A stretch of DNA of 64,000 bases, taken from contig NZ_CP096147.1 of the NCBI RefSeq assembly GCF_026016445.1, positions 594,501 through 658,500 on the forward strand, written 5' to 3'. The notes under the pieces are model-generated. The model did not search any database. It worked only from the letters and a program-made list of their open reading frames with translations, and was not told where the DNA came from. The position numbers were made by a program, and so were the translations under genes. This stretch comes from Cognatishimia activa. GTDB taxonomy: Bacteria; Pseudomonadota; Alphaproteobacteria; Rhodobacterales; Rhodobacteraceae. Shown here piece by piece: positions 53,674-62,025 of this stretch (positions are counted from its first letter, which is position 1; each line of letters starts with the position of its first letter).

Positions 53674-53729
53674 TGTAATCGATTACATTTATTTGGTATC
53701 GACGCCAGCTCGAATGTTTATTTGGTATC
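53674..53729. promoter_or_regulatory. LacI-type palindrome and a 13-base direct repeat upstream of thyA
   Basis: TGTAATCGATTACA (53674-53687) is a perfect 14-base palindrome of LacI-family shape. It is followed directly by TTTATTTGGTATC (53688-53700), which is repeated exactly at 53717-53729, 29 bases on. All of this lies in the 207-base gap between gloA and thyA, 94-149 bases before thyA and 59-114 bases from gloA. No LacI gene is in the window. Confidence 0.5.
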
Positions 53730-53822
53730 TTTCGCTTTTGTGGCCACGAGATATAGCGTTGCTCTGGCAAAACAGTTATCAAATGAGTCTCTGACTTTGC
53801 TGAATCCCAAAGGAGGGCTCGG

Positions 53823-54656
53823 GTGCAGCAGTATCACGACGCTTTGCAAGCCATCTTAGACCGCGGCGAAACCACAACGGATCGCACCGGAACCGGAACG
53901 ACATCCTATTTTGGCATGCAATGCCGCTATCCTTTGTCGGAGGGTTTTCCTCTGGTCACCACAAAGAAGCTACACCTGCGCTCTATCATACATGAGCTAC
54001 TTTGGTTCCTAAGTGGTGATACCAACATTCGCTATCTGCAAGAAAACGGCGTGACCATCTGGGATGAGTGGGCGGACGAAAACGGCGATCTGGGGCCGGT
54101 CTATGGCCACCAATGGCGACGGTTCCCGGCACTTGAGGCCGTGGATGCCCCGGAGGGCGAAGAGCAACTTTATCGCAAGCGCACCGTGGATCAGATTGCT
54201 GATCTTGTGGAGATGATTAAGACCTCTCCCAACAGTCGCCGCCTGATCGTTTCTGCCTGGAACCCTGCGGATGTGCCTGACATGGCGCTGCCCCCATGTC
54301 ATACGCTGTGGCAGGTGAAAATCCTTGGTGGGAAGCTGCACCTTCAGCTTTATCAGCGCTCAGCTGACATGTTCCTCGGTGTTCCATTCAACATCGCGAG
54401 CTATGCACTGCTTCAGGTGATGCTGGCCCATGTAACGGGTTATGAGCCCGGAGATTTTGTGCACACGATAGGGGATGCGCATATTTACTCCAATCACATG
54501 GAACAGGTGAAAACCCAGCTGTCACGCACACCAAAAGCGCTGCCAGAACTTCGCCTGAAGCGGGATGTGTCTTCGATCTTTGATTTCAAATACGAGGATT
54601 TTGAGATCGTGAATTATAATCCTGACGCCATCATCAAAGCGCCGGTTGCTGTCTAA
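53823..54656 (+). CDS. thyA: thymidylate synthase
   Basis: The 277-residue enzyme methylates dUMP to dTMP with methylene-tetrahydrofolate. Motifs are present: [36 protein letters not shown], and the catalytic cysteine in [10 protein letters not shown]; dUMP-binding arginine and serine follow in [21 protein letters not shown]. An insertion ([14 protein letters not shown], about 105-118) lengthens it over the 264-residue E. coli form. It begins with GTG at 53823, supported by AAGGAGG seven bases before. It overlaps folA by one base as TAATG, giving dihydrofolate recycling next to its producer. Confidence 0.96.
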   Translation: MQQYHDALQAILDRGETTTDRTGTGTTSYFGMQCRYPLSEGFPLVTTKKLHLRSIIHELLWFLSGDTNIRYLQENGVTIWDEWADENGDLGPVYGHQWRRFPALEAVDAPEGEEQLYRKRTVDQIADLVEMIKTSPNSRRLIVSAWNPADVPDMALPPCHTLWQVKILGGKLHLQLYQRSADMFLGVPFNIASYALLQVMLAHVTGYEPGDFVHTIGDAHIYSNHMEQVKTQLSRTPKALPELRLKRDVSSIFDFKYEDFEIVNYNPDAIIKAPVAV

Positions 54657-55135
54657 TGATTACTCTGATTGTCGGGCGCGATAAAAACGGTGCCATTGGG
54701 AAAGACAATGATATTCCATGGTACGCGCCGGAAGATTTAAGTTTTTTCAAAGGCGAGACCCTTGGCGGCGCCGTGGTCATGGGGCGCAATACCTGGGATA
54801 GCCTGCCGTTCAAGCCTCTGAAAAATCGTCTGAATATTGTGGTCAGTTCTCAAGAGGGGCTGGGAGATATCACGGTTCCTTCCGTCGAAGCGGCGATTGA
54901 TGCTGCGCATGCTGCTGGTTATCAGCGCATTTACAGCATGGGTGGTGCCGGAATTTACAAAGCTATGTTGCCTCTGGCAGATCGGCTGCTGATCACCGAG
55001 GTCGATGTTGAAGTGGATGCGCCCGACACGTTCTTCCCAAGTTTTTCGGATAATGAATGGGTGCTGGCCCATAGCCGCCCTTTGCGTGAGGCTGATCCGA
55101 AATGCGAACTTACCGAATACTTCCGCAAGCGTTAG
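54656..55135 (+). CDS. folA: dihydrofolate reductase
   Basis: The 159-residue NADPH enzyme regenerates tetrahydrofolate. It has IVGRDKNGAIGKDNDIPWYAPEDLSFFKGETLGGAVVMGRNTWDSL in pieces typical of the family: the DNDIPW loop, the catalytic Asp-type acidic residue in PEDLSFFK, and VVMGRNTWDSLP. The C-terminal ELTEYFRKR is normal. The overlap with thyA by one base shows translational coupling. A trailing plus-strand gap of about 160 bases separates it from the next gene. Confidence 0.95.
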   Translation: MITLIVGRDKNGAIGKDNDIPWYAPEDLSFFKGETLGGAVVMGRNTWDSLPFKPLKNRLNIVVSSQEGLGDITVPSVEAAIDAAHAAGYQRIYSMGGAGIYKAMLPLADRLLITEVDVEVDAPDTFFPSFSDNEWVLAHSRPLREADPKCELTEYFRKR

Positions 55136-55298
55136 GGCATCTGAGACGATTCAAAAATGTCACGCTTTCGCTGAAAGCGTCACTCTAAGAGCTGAGCGGA
55201 GTCGCAAAAATTGACTGAATCTCAAAATCTTGTAGTGTGAAGCTGCGCTAAAACACCTGAATAACATTGAGCAGTTCGAATAGAGAAAAGGTGACCAG

Positions 55299-55637
55299 AT
55301 GTTAAAGAAATCGCTGTTGATTGCAGCCTTGGTCGCGGTAGCCGCGCCTGCGCATGCAACCTGCGTGATCTTCCCGTGCAAAATTAAGGAAGATCCAATT
55401 GTTGAATTCATTCCTGTTCCGCCACCGCAAACCCCATCAGGTTGCGTGTACCGTACAGCGTCTTCCAGCCAGAACCTTTGCCCAGCAGGTCTGCAGCCTG
55501 TTCAAGCCGGTGGAATGGTCAGCTGCGGTGTGCCTGTTGCGGGCGAAATTTGCCACGAGCCGAAGCGTGTGAAGAAAGTTCACAAGAAGCGCATCGTATG
55601 CCCGGTTGGCGAAAAAGGATGTTACACCACCCACTAA
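55299..55637 (+). CDS. small secreted cysteine-rich protein
   Basis: The 112-residue protein has a signal peptide (MLKKSLLIAALVAVAAPAHA, cleavage near residue 20) and a mature part of about 92 residues with eight cysteines in short loops (CVIFPC, GCVYR, NLCPAG, SCGVP, EICHE, VCPVGEKGC). The spacing suggests disulfide-stabilised loops, with a proline stretch PVPPPQTP in the middle and a basic linker KRVKKVHKKR. I do not recognise a family. It is on the plus strand alone, converging with csp. Oxidation in the periplasm is expected. Confidence 0.65.
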   Translation: MLKKSLLIAALVAVAAPAHATCVIFPCKIKEDPIVEFIPVPPPQTPSGCVYRTASSSQNLCPAGLQPVQAGGMVSCGVPVAGEICHEPKRVKKVHKKRIVCPVGEKGCYTTH

Positions 55638-55674
55638 AGCCGGTGGCGTTCATTTGATTTATGGGGAAGTGAGT

Positions 55675-55693
55675 GGGGCGTGAAATACGCCCC
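55675..55693. terminator. hairpin between the small Cys-rich gene and csp
   Basis: GGGGCGT (55675-55681) pairs with ACGCCCC (55687-55693) over a five-base loop. It lies between two convergent genes but lacks a T-run on either strand, so it is only a probable terminator or transcript-end stabiliser. Confidence 0.5.
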
Positions 55694-55701
55694 GCGCGTG
55701 C

Positions 55702-55908
55702 TTATGATACTTTGAGATCAGTCGCCATCTGGCGGCCGTCACGACCTTCCGACAGCTCGAACTCAACTTTTTGGTTGTCGGCAAGGCCAGTCAGACCAGA
55801 ACGCTCAACCGCAGAAATGTGAACAAAAACGTCTTTGCCGCCTTCATCCGGTGCAATAAAGCCGTAGCCTTTGGTTGTGTTAAACCATTTTACGGTGCCA
55901 CTTGGCAT
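55702..55908 (-). CDS. cold-shock protein (CspA family)
   Basis: The 68-residue protein is a single cold-shock domain that binds single-stranded RNA and DNA. RNP1 is KGYGFIAPD and RNP2 is VFVHISAV, both intact in the expected spacing. The ATG has AGAAGGAGAGACGGT in front. The upstream region to 56115 on the other strand is short of genes, leaving room for the long 5' leader typical of csp transcripts. It is a single gene. Confidence 0.92.
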   Translation of the reverse strand: MPSGTVKWFNTTKGYGFIAPDEGGKDVFVHISAVERSGLTGLADNQKVEFELSEGRDGRQMATDLKVS

Positions 55909-56115
55909 ACCGTCTCTCCTTCTACTTCAAACAGTCGCCCCGATCTTCTGGGGTGCAGCACCTTTCCAATGGCCCGAATGTCTGAATTGGCGAAATCGAG
56001 CAAGCGAAACAAAATGCCACGGGCGAATGATTGCACGGACAATGTAAAAAGCAAGCAAAACAAAGCCTAATTCCTAAGGCTTACCTAAGGTCAACTTCAA
56101 TAAGGGGTATCTGAA

Positions 56116-56427
56116 ATGCAACTTTATGGTCTGAAAAACTGCGATACCTGCCGTAAGGCACTGAAATCTTTACCGACTGCGGTGCTGGTGGACGTGCGTG
56201 CGGAAGGTGTACCTGCAGAGATCCTTGAAAGAGCACATGCCGAATTTGGCAGCGCTTTGCTGAATACGCGGTCAACCACATGGCGTCAGCTTTCTGCAGA
56301 AGAGCGCGCAAAACCTGAATTGACGCTGTTGTCTGAACACCCAACGCTAATGAAACGCCCGCTGATTGATCGTGACGGGGAATTATTTCTAAGTTGGAGC
56401 AAAGAGGTGCAGGCCGCCTTGGCGTAA
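56116..56427 (+). CDS. ArsC/Spx-family thiol reductase-like protein
   Basis: The 103-residue protein is a short member of the ArsC/Spx/YffB superfamily: MQLYGLKNCDTCRKALKSL carries a CxxC pair (Cys9, Cys12), with the LLNTRSTTWRQLSAEER and HPTLMKRPLIDRDGELFLSW segments. The second cysteine and lack of the full ArsC arginines make arsenate reduction less certain than for the gene at 21465. It is followed by a small membrane protein gene on the same strand, 44 bases away. Confidence 0.82.
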   Translation: MQLYGLKNCDTCRKALKSLPTAVLVDVRAEGVPAEILERAHAEFGSALLNTRSTTWRQLSAEERAKPELTLLSEHPTLMKRPLIDRDGELFLSWSKEVQAALA

Positions 56428-56471
56428 CGCCTTCCTCTGCCTATGTCGAGCTACAGAGATAGGAGAATGGG

Positions 56472-56840
56472 ATGAGAAACGCAGCTTTGGTGCTGGGGAT
56501 TATTGCCGGAATCACGGGTATGATCGTGGGCTTTTTCGGCTGGGGCTATACTGCTGCCATTGAAAGCTGGGGCGAGCTTGAAGGGATTGCAGAGCAGGTC
56601 GACAATGTCGAATTAATCCGGAGCACGTCTTTGATGGCTCCCATGCTCGCCATCGCAGGTGGCGCAATGGCGCGGGCTCGTGCGCTCTGGGGCGGGCTGC
56701 TTTTGCTGGCGTCGGCAGTATGGATGTATGTGGGATTTGGCTTCAACGTCTTTACGATGTTCCCGATTGCTTTTGCGGGCCTCGCCGGGGTTCTTGCGGT
56801 GGCCGCAGGCAAACCCGACGAGGAAAAGGCGCATTTCTAA
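56472..56840 (+). CDS. small membrane protein, DUF4064-like
   Basis: The 122-residue protein has about three hydrophobic segments (5-30, 55-75 and 77-112), one being GGLLLLASAVWMYVGFGFNVFTMFPIAFAGLAGVLAVAAG. The pattern of a short extracytoplasmic loop after the first helix is like DUF4064 proteins, which have no known function. It follows the ArsC-like gene on the plus strand and its stop is five bases from the stop of the DoxX gene on the other strand. Confidence 0.65.
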   Translation: MRNAALVLGIIAGITGMIVGFFGWGYTAAIESWGELEGIAEQVDNVELIRSTSLMAPMLAIAGGAMARARALWGGLLLLASAVWMYVGFGFNVFTMFPIAFAGLAGVLAVAAGKPDEEKAHF

Positions 56841-56844
56841 GAGA

Positions 56845-57405
56845 TCAAGCTGCCGCTGTTTCTGATTTGCGTCCCGCAAGGATGCGGTCTAGTGACAGAG
56901 GGCCTGCGCCCTTGATCACTAGCAGCAAAAGTACGAAGACCCAGAATGCACGTTGGTCCATGATGTGCGCATCAGAGATGCGGTCAAACCAACTGCCGAT
57001 GGTGTCCGCGTCAGCGCCGTGGCCGTAGATGTCGGTCAAAGATTGCATGATCACGAAGCCGATCATGCCCAGAGATGCGATGCGGGTCAGAAGGCCAATC
57101 ACAATCAGGGCAGGCAGAATAAATTCCGTCACTGTGCCCGCAAATACCACAGCCCAGTGGAAGATGCTGAGGGCACTGGTGTTGTAACTTACGGCTTCCA
57201 AAGCCTTCGGGAAGATCTGCGCATAGGCGCCAACTGACGGGAAAAGGAAGCCAAAGAAACCATCACCCAGTTTGGTAAGGCCTGAGTTCCAATAGTAGAA
57301 CAGTAGCACAGCGGCAAAAATCAGGCGGGCCAGGGTAGGCAGCAGCCAATCCTGTCTGTCCAGCCGATCAAAGATGGCGTTGTGCAATGAAATCAGCATG
57401 TTCAT
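56845..57405 (-). CDS. DoxX-family membrane protein of the bufferin operon
   Basis: The 186-residue integral membrane protein has four hydrophobic segments: LARLIFAAVLLFYYWNSG with DoxX-type sequence, then a long pair TVTEFILPALIVIGLLTR and LGMIGFVIMQSLTDIYG, and a last one at the C-terminus. DoxX proteins are often found with DUF2063, DUF692 and DUF2282 genes; a quinone- or thiol-linked role is suggested for the family, but the function here is unproven. It is the last gene, two bases after bufC. Confidence 0.85.
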   Translation of the reverse strand: MNMLISLHNAIFDRLDRQDWLLPTLARLIFAAVLLFYYWNSGLTKLGDGFFGFLFPSVGAYAQIFPKALEAVSYNTSALSIFHWAVVFAGTVTEFILPALIVIGLLTRIASLGMIGFVIMQSLTDIYGHGADADTIGSWFDRISDAHIMDQRAFWVFVLLLLVIKGAGPLSLDRILAGRKSETAAA

Positions 57406-57407
57406 AG

Positions 57408-58163
57408 TCAGTCCTCGTTCTTAATTTCGATGATGGCGCCATGGGTCAGTAAAAGACCCAGAACAGCTCCAAGATCGAAGTCCTCTGCCAGCTCCGCCGC
57501 GGTTTCTGTGGCTTTGCCCAGGGTTTCTCCCTTTTGAATGGCAGAGATAAAAGTTGCGCCACCCGCGGGGAGCGGATGCGGGGTGGGATCAAACTCAGGT
57601 CGCATGATCACAACGTTCTGCGCCTGAGCCTGGGGTTGGGGATGACCTTCATAGGTGTTGAAGGCCCAGATATCATAGATCGGCCAATGTGAGCGTAAGA
57701 CCTCAAGCGAAGGCGCAAGAGTCATGCGAACATTGGGCAGTATTTCAGGTGCAATTTGAGCGAGCGCATCACCTGCCACACCTGTGCTGTCTGCTGCATG
57801 ATAGCTACGGCGTAACGCCAGCTCGATTTCAGCCACATCACCCAGATAACCCAGATGCTGCAATGGCTGAAACTCTCTCAGAAACTGAGGGAACGCGGCT
57901 CCATAGTGCATCATAACGGGTGCGGAAGGCGGAGATTGGCGCAGAAACAACCCAGCGATGGGTTTGAAGTTCGCTTCGCCTAGAAGTTTTGCGATGACAG
58001 GAAAACCTGTTTCGAGCGCCTCTGTGAGCGAAACCGCGACGTTATTGCGATAGACGCTGAAACGGCGGCCCGCTGGTTGATCATGGCCATCAAGCAGTCC
58101 GCTGGGCACCTCATGAGATGCATCCAGCATGGCGGCCCGGAATTCGGTTTGCGTCACACTCAT
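57408..58163 (-). CDS. bufC: DUF2063 putative RiPP partner protein (BufC type)
   Basis: I take ATG 58163 (MSVTQTEFRAAMLD), which overlaps the bufB stop as ATGA. The 251-residue protein has the DUF2063 N-terminal domain (GRRFSVYRNNVAVSLTEALETGFPVIAKLLGEANFKPIAGLFL), including the YRNN motif, and a second domain to the end with WAFNTYEGHPQPQ. It is the usual partner of the MNIO enzyme, likely recruiting the precursor peptide. It is coupled translationally to bufB. Confidence 0.88.
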   Translation of the reverse strand: MSVTQTEFRAAMLDASHEVPSGLLDGHDQPAGRRFSVYRNNVAVSLTEALETGFPVIAKLLGEANFKPIAGLFLRQSPPSAPVMMHYGAAFPQFLREFQPLQHLGYLGDVAEIELALRRSYHAADSTGVAGDALAQIAPEILPNVRMTLAPSLEVLRSHWPIYDIWAFNTYEGHPQPQAQAQNVVIMRPEFDPTPHPLPAGGATFISAIQKGETLGKATETAAELAEDFDLGAVLGLLLTHGAIIEIKNED

Positions 58164-59023
58164 GCTGGCACCGTGATGTTCGCAAGCGCTGTTGCGGCCC
58201 GATCTGCCTCGGCAGAAAGCACGGGCCACTCTGGAACATCGGTATCCCATTCAATCAGGATCGGGCGGGGCCCAGATAGGGCCAGAGTGTGATCAAGCAG
58301 GGCCCAAACCGGGTCAACGACTTCAGCACCGTGACTGTCGATCAACAGAGGTTTGCCGTGATCATCTTCGTCTTCATCATGGCCGCCAAGGTGGATTTCT
58401 CCAACCTTATCAAGCGGGTATTCGTTGATGTAGTCGCGTGGATCATATTCGAGGTTCGTGGCCGACACGAATACATTATTCACGTCCAAAAGCAGGCCAC
58501 AGCCTGAACGTTCTGCGACTTCACGCAGGAAGTCTGGTTCAGACCAGGTGCTTTCGGCGAATTTCAGGTAGCTTGAGGGATTCTCAAGCATCATCTGACG
58601 GCCAATCGTGTTTTGAAGCTGATCGATATGATCGGCGACACGGGTGAGCGTCTCTTTGGTGTAAGGCAATGGCAGCAGGTCGTTGAAATAGCTACCGTCA
58701 TGGGTGGACCAAGCGAGGTGTTCGGAGAACACCGTCGGGTTCAGCCATTCAACCAAGTGTTTCAAGCGTGCAAGGTGTTCTGGATCAAGTGGGCTTTCAC
58801 CACCGATCGACAGGCCTACACCATGCACAGAAATTGGAAATTCTTCGGCCAGATGACGCAACTGCGCAAGTGGTCGGCCTCCCATGCCCATGTAGTTTTC
58901 TGCGTGAATTTCCAACCAACCCACAGATCCCGGATTATCCAGAATATCGGCAAAGTGCTGAGCTTTATAGCCAACACCCGGCTTATGGGGAAGAGAGGGA
59001 AATTTCTGAGCAGTATCAAGCAT
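58160..59023 (-). CDS. bufB: DUF692 MNIO-type RiPP-modifying enzyme (BufB)
   Basis: The 287-residue TIM-barrel enzyme is a multinuclear non-heme iron oxidase (MNIO) that modifies cysteines of a precursor peptide. The DUF692 motifs are intact: EIHAENYMG, HGVGLSIGG, SEHLAW, MLENPSSYL, LLDVNNVFVSATNL, EIHLGGH, LIDSHGAEV and IEWDTDVPEW, giving the iron-binding His, Glu and Asp residues. For bufferins the enzyme converts Cys to thiooxazole. Its substrate is almost certainly the BufA peptide encoded just upstream. The 82-base gap to bufA holds a strong hairpin. Confidence 0.94.
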   Translation of the reverse strand: MLDTAQKFPSLPHKPGVGYKAQHFADILDNPGSVGWLEIHAENYMGMGGRPLAQLRHLAEEFPISVHGVGLSIGGESPLDPEHLARLKHLVEWLNPTVFSEHLAWSTHDGSYFNDLLPLPYTKETLTRVADHIDQLQNTIGRQMMLENPSSYLKFAESTWSEPDFLREVAERSGCGLLLDVNNVFVSATNLEYDPRDYINEYPLDKVGEIHLGGHDEDEDDHGKPLLIDSHGAEVVDPVWALLDHTLALSGPRPILIEWDTDVPEWPVLSAEADRAATALANITVPA

Positions 59024-59059
59024 GTTCAGGTCTTTCTTGGGTGCCCTAGAGGGCAGAAA

Positions 59060-59084
59060 GGCTCCGCCCGAGGGGAGCGGAGCC
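59060..59084 (-). promoter_or_regulatory. GC-rich hairpin between bufA and bufB
   Basis: GGCTCCGC (59060-59067) pairs perfectly with GCGGAGCC (59077-59084) across nine bases; on the transcript it is followed by TTTC and a second small hairpin (TGCCC/GGGCA, 59042-59055). Placed between precursor and enzyme genes, it may stabilise the bufA message or partly terminate transcription, so that BufA is made in excess. Confidence 0.6.
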
Positions 59085-59105
59085 AGTGAAGCTTACGTGA
59101 GAGCC

Positions 59106-59411
59106 TTATGCTGGCAGGTCACGATCCAGTGCTTCCAGGGAGCCCATGCGGGCTTTGCCGTCTGCCATTGCAGGCAGTTCGATCTTGTCGCATGTGCCCG
59201 CGTCAACCAGTGTCCACGCGTTGCCTTGGTAGTCTACAGTGGATGTGCCGGCGCATGTTGTGCCTGGGCCAGCTGCGCAGTCGTTTTTACCTGCCAGAGA
59301 AACGCCGTAGCATTTTTCTTTGTCCATTGCGTGTGCAGTGGTGGAAGTAACTGCAGTCATTGCTGCTGCGACGGAAGCTGCTGCTGCCAGTGTTTTTACG
59401 GTCTTAGACAT
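59106..59411 (-). CDS. bufA: bufferin precursor peptide, DUF2282 (BufA)
   Basis: I choose ATG 59411 ([13 protein letters not shown]), eight bases after AGGGA; the ATG at 59417 is only two bases away from it. The 101-residue product has a signal peptide ending AHA, cleavage likely after residue 28, and a mature part with four cysteines (34, 45, 53, 74) in the pattern EKCYGV...GKNDCA...TTCAG...GTCDK. DUF2282 proteins are bufferin precursors: the MNIO enzyme modifies cysteines, and the mature peptide binds copper in the periplasm. It is the first gene of bufA-bufB-bufC-doxX. Confidence 0.92.
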   Translation of the reverse strand: MSKTVKTLAAAASVAAAMTAVTSTTAHAMDKEKCYGVSLAGKNDCAAGPGTTCAGTSTVDYQGNAWTLVDAGTCDKIELPAMADGKARMGSLEALDRDLPA

Positions 59412-59570
59412 AATCATGTTCCCTAAATCAGGTTGTTCATTTTTGCCGCTCTTGTCGGCATGACTGGACTCTAGCCGTTCACTGTCTCACTTCTCCAATA
59501 ACGCATTCGTGGGTCACGGTCGTGTTATCTGGTGTGATCAATCTTAGGGGAAAATGGCTTAAAATAAAGG

Positions 59571-59598
59571 AAAAGCCGGATCATCTGACCCGGCTTTT
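59571..59598 (-). terminator. Rho-independent terminator after thrS
   Basis: AAAAGCCGG (59571-59579) pairs with CCGGCTTTT (59590-59598) over a ten-base loop, and the minus-strand transcript ends in a run of U after the stem. It starts 32 bases beyond the thrS stop codon. Confidence 0.8.
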
Positions 59599-59630
59599 TA
59601 CATAACTGTCGTGAGAAATGTTACAAACGC

Positions 59631-61580
59631 TTAGCGTAGGTCTGGCGGAGTAGCCTCTGCTTTCAGGCTTGTAACAATTTCGTCGAGCGTCTGGACCTTG
59701 GTTTGCTTCTCACCCAGGCGGCGCACCGTCACAGAGCGATCTTCAACCTCTTTTTTCCCGCAGGCTAAGATCACCGGCACTTTGGCGACAGAGTGCTCGC
59801 GGACTTTATAGTTGATCTTCTCGTTACGCAGATCAGCCTCAGCACGCACGCCTACCGCTTTTAATGCTTCGACAACTTCAAGGCAGTAGTCATTGGCGTC
59901 CGAAACAATCGCAGCAACCACAACCTGACGCGGGGCCAGCCAATATGGCAGCTTGCCTGCGTGTTCCTCGATTAGAATACCGATGAAACGCTCAAACGAC
60001 CCGAGTGTCGCGCGGTGCAACATGACAGGGCGGTGTTTTTCACCATCCGCGCCAATATATGTTGCGTCCAAACGTTCTGGCAGGTTTGCATCAACCTGAA
60101 GAGTGCCGCATTGCCAGTTTCGACCAATCGCGTCGGTCAAAGTGAATTCAAGCTTCGGGCCATAGAAAGCGCCTTCGCCTTCGAGGATTTCAAACTCGTG
60201 GCCCGCCGCTTTACAAGCATCGCCAAGGGCTTTCTCCATCTCGTCCCAAGTCTCATCAGAGCCGATCCGCTGTTCCGGACGGGTAGAGAGCTTGATGGTC
60301 CAATCATTAAAGCCTAGGTCGCTGTAGATCTTCGACAGAAAGTCGATGAAGATTTTTGTCTCGGACGTGATCTGATCATCGGTACAGAAGATGTGGCCAT
60401 CGTCCTGAGTGAAGCCGCGTACCCGCATGATCCCATGAAGCGCACCTGAGGGCTCATACCGCGCACAGGAGCCGAACTCGGCCATACGCAACGGCAGATC
60501 GCGATAAGATTTCAGACCCTGATTGAAAATCTGCACGTGACACGGGCAGTTCATCGGTTTCAGAGCATTCACGGCCTTTTCGCGCGCGTGATCCTCATCC
60601 ACTTCAACGATAAACATGTTTTCCTGGTACTTGTCCCAGTGGCCGGATTTTTCCCAAAGCTTGCGGTCCACCACCTGTGGAGTGTTCACCTCTACATAGT
60701 CGCCTTTGCGCTGCGCGCGGCGCATGTAGTCCTGCAGCTCGGTATAAACAGTCCAACCATTCGGGTGCCAGAAGACCTGGCCCGGTGCCTCTTCCTGCAT
60801 GTGGTAGAGGTCCATTTCACGGCCCAGGCGACGGTGATCGCGCTTTTCAGCTTCCTCTAGGAAGGTGAGGTGCTTTTTCAGGTCTTCTTTGTTTTTGAAA
60901 GCCACACCATAGATACGCTGCAGCATCGCGCGGCTGCTATCGCCGCGCCAATACGCGCCAGCCACGGACATCAGTTTGAAAGCATCCGCTGGCACCTGAC
61001 CTGTGTGCTGCAGGTGAGGGCCGCGGCAAAGATCCTGCCACTCACCGTGCCAATACATGCGTAGAGGCTCGTCGCCAGGAATGGCTTCAATCAGCTCTAC
61101 TTTATATGGCTCACCACGATCTTCGTAGTATTTCACTGCAACTTCGCGCTCCCAGACCTCAGTGCGGACGGGATCGCGCAGATTGATGATCTCTTTCATC
61201 TTCTTTTCGATGAGGCCGAGATCTTCTGGTGTGAAGGGCTCTGCACGGTCAAAGTCATAGTACCAGCCGTGTTCGATCACTGGGCCGATCGTGACTTTGA
61301 CGTCTGGCCAAATCTCTTGCACAGCGCGGGCCATGATATGGGCGCAGTCGTGGCGAATGAGTTCCAGCGCTTCGGCGTCATTGTCTTTCAATGTGTTGAT
61401 TGCGATGGAGGCATCTGCCTCGATTGGCCACGCAAGGTCCCAATGTTGACCATCAACAGTCGCAGAGATCGCTTTTTTTGCAAGGGAGGTCGCGATGGAT
61501 GCGGCGACTTCGCCAGGTGTTACACCTGCGTTGTAAGATCGTGCATTGCCATCGGGGAAAGTCAGGGAAATCTGGGTCAT
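59631..61580 (-). CDS. thrS: threonyl-tRNA synthetase
   Basis: The 649-residue class II synthetase charges tRNA-Thr. It has the N-terminal TGS domain (1-60), the editing domain with [16 protein letters not shown] and the second metal motif, the catalytic core with the zinc Cys in [12 protein letters not shown] and class motif [26 protein letters not shown] (motif 2). The anticodon-binding C-terminal domain starts about residue 540 ([13 protein letters not shown]). The length is normal. It is a single gene with a terminator 32 bases behind. The 172-base gap in front has no T-box or other leader that I can identify. Confidence 0.96.
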   Translation of the reverse strand: MTQISLTFPDGNARSYNAGVTPGEVAASIATSLAKKAISATVDGQHWDLAWPIEADASIAINTLKDNDAEALELIRHDCAHIMARAVQEIWPDVKVTIGPVIEHGWYYDFDRAEPFTPEDLGLIEKKMKEIINLRDPVRTEVWEREVAVKYYEDRGEPYKVELIEAIPGDEPLRMYWHGEWQDLCRGPHLQHTGQVPADAFKLMSVAGAYWRGDSSRAMLQRIYGVAFKNKEDLKKHLTFLEEAEKRDHRRLGREMDLYHMQEEAPGQVFWHPNGWTVYTELQDYMRRAQRKGDYVEVNTPQVVDRKLWEKSGHWDKYQENMFIVEVDEDHAREKAVNALKPMNCPCHVQIFNQGLKSYRDLPLRMAEFGSCARYEPSGALHGIMRVRGFTQDDGHIFCTDDQITSETKIFIDFLSKIYSDLGFNDWTIKLSTRPEQRIGSDETWDEMEKALGDACKAAGHEFEILEGEGAFYGPKLEFTLTDAIGRNWQCGTLQVDANLPERLDATYIGADGEKHRPVMLHRATLGSFERFIGILIEEHAGKLPYWLAPRQVVVAAIVSDANDYCLEVVEALKAVGVRAEADLRNEKINYKVREHSVAKVPVILACGKKEVEDRSVTVRRLGEKQTKVQTLDEIVTSLKAEATPPDLR

Positions 61581-61767
61581 TGCCAGAAGCTCCTCGTCAG
61601 TTTGGCGCCTACAGAACGCCCGGTTGCGGGTATGTGGTTCGCCCCCTAGATGCTTTGCCCGATGCGCTAAGTCAAGTCGTGGAAAGTGCTGATGTTAGAA
61701 ATCGTTTTTTCTGCGCTTCGATTGCGCCTAACATAAAGGGGAACATCCCAAATTGGAGGCGCAAAAA

Positions 61768-62001
61768 ATGGCTGATTTTAACACTAGCTTTGAATTAAAC
61801 GTCGAAGATGTGGAGTTGATCGAAATGGCATTGCGCAAGACCAAAGCGCTGATGGCGCGACCGGATCTGGATGAGACCCTCGGTGAAGACGCCATTCAGG
61901 ACCGCGATCAGACTTTGCACCAAATTCAAGACCTTCTGGGGCGAATGCATAATCAGAAGGTCTTTTATCGGCCTAAGAATGAAGTCTATATCGGCGGGTA
62001 A
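61768..62001 (+). CDS. small conserved hypothetical protein
   Basis: The start is ATG 61768 (MADFNTSFELNVEDVEL), nine bases after GGAGG; the longer frame would begin at the TTG that is part of the ribosome binding site. The 77-residue acidic protein is helical: NVEDVELIEMALRKTKALMARP, then RDQTLHQIQDLLGRMHNQKVFYRPKNEVYIGG. No motif is recognisable. It precedes the alpha/beta hydrolases on the plus strand by 24 bases, perhaps in the same transcript. Confidence 0.7.
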   Translation: MADFNTSFELNVEDVELIEMALRKTKALMARPDLDETLGEDAIQDRDQTLHQIQDLLGRMHNQKVFYRPKNEVYIGG

Positions 62002-62025
62002 GACCGAGGACAGAGGGGCACAAAA

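Noticed and set aside
59490..59520. SigF/ECF-like promoter (GTGACC) upstream of bufA on the minus strand
   Set aside because: A GTGACC is present but no matching -10 element lies at the expected 16-base spacing, so I do not claim an ECF promoter for the bufferin operon.
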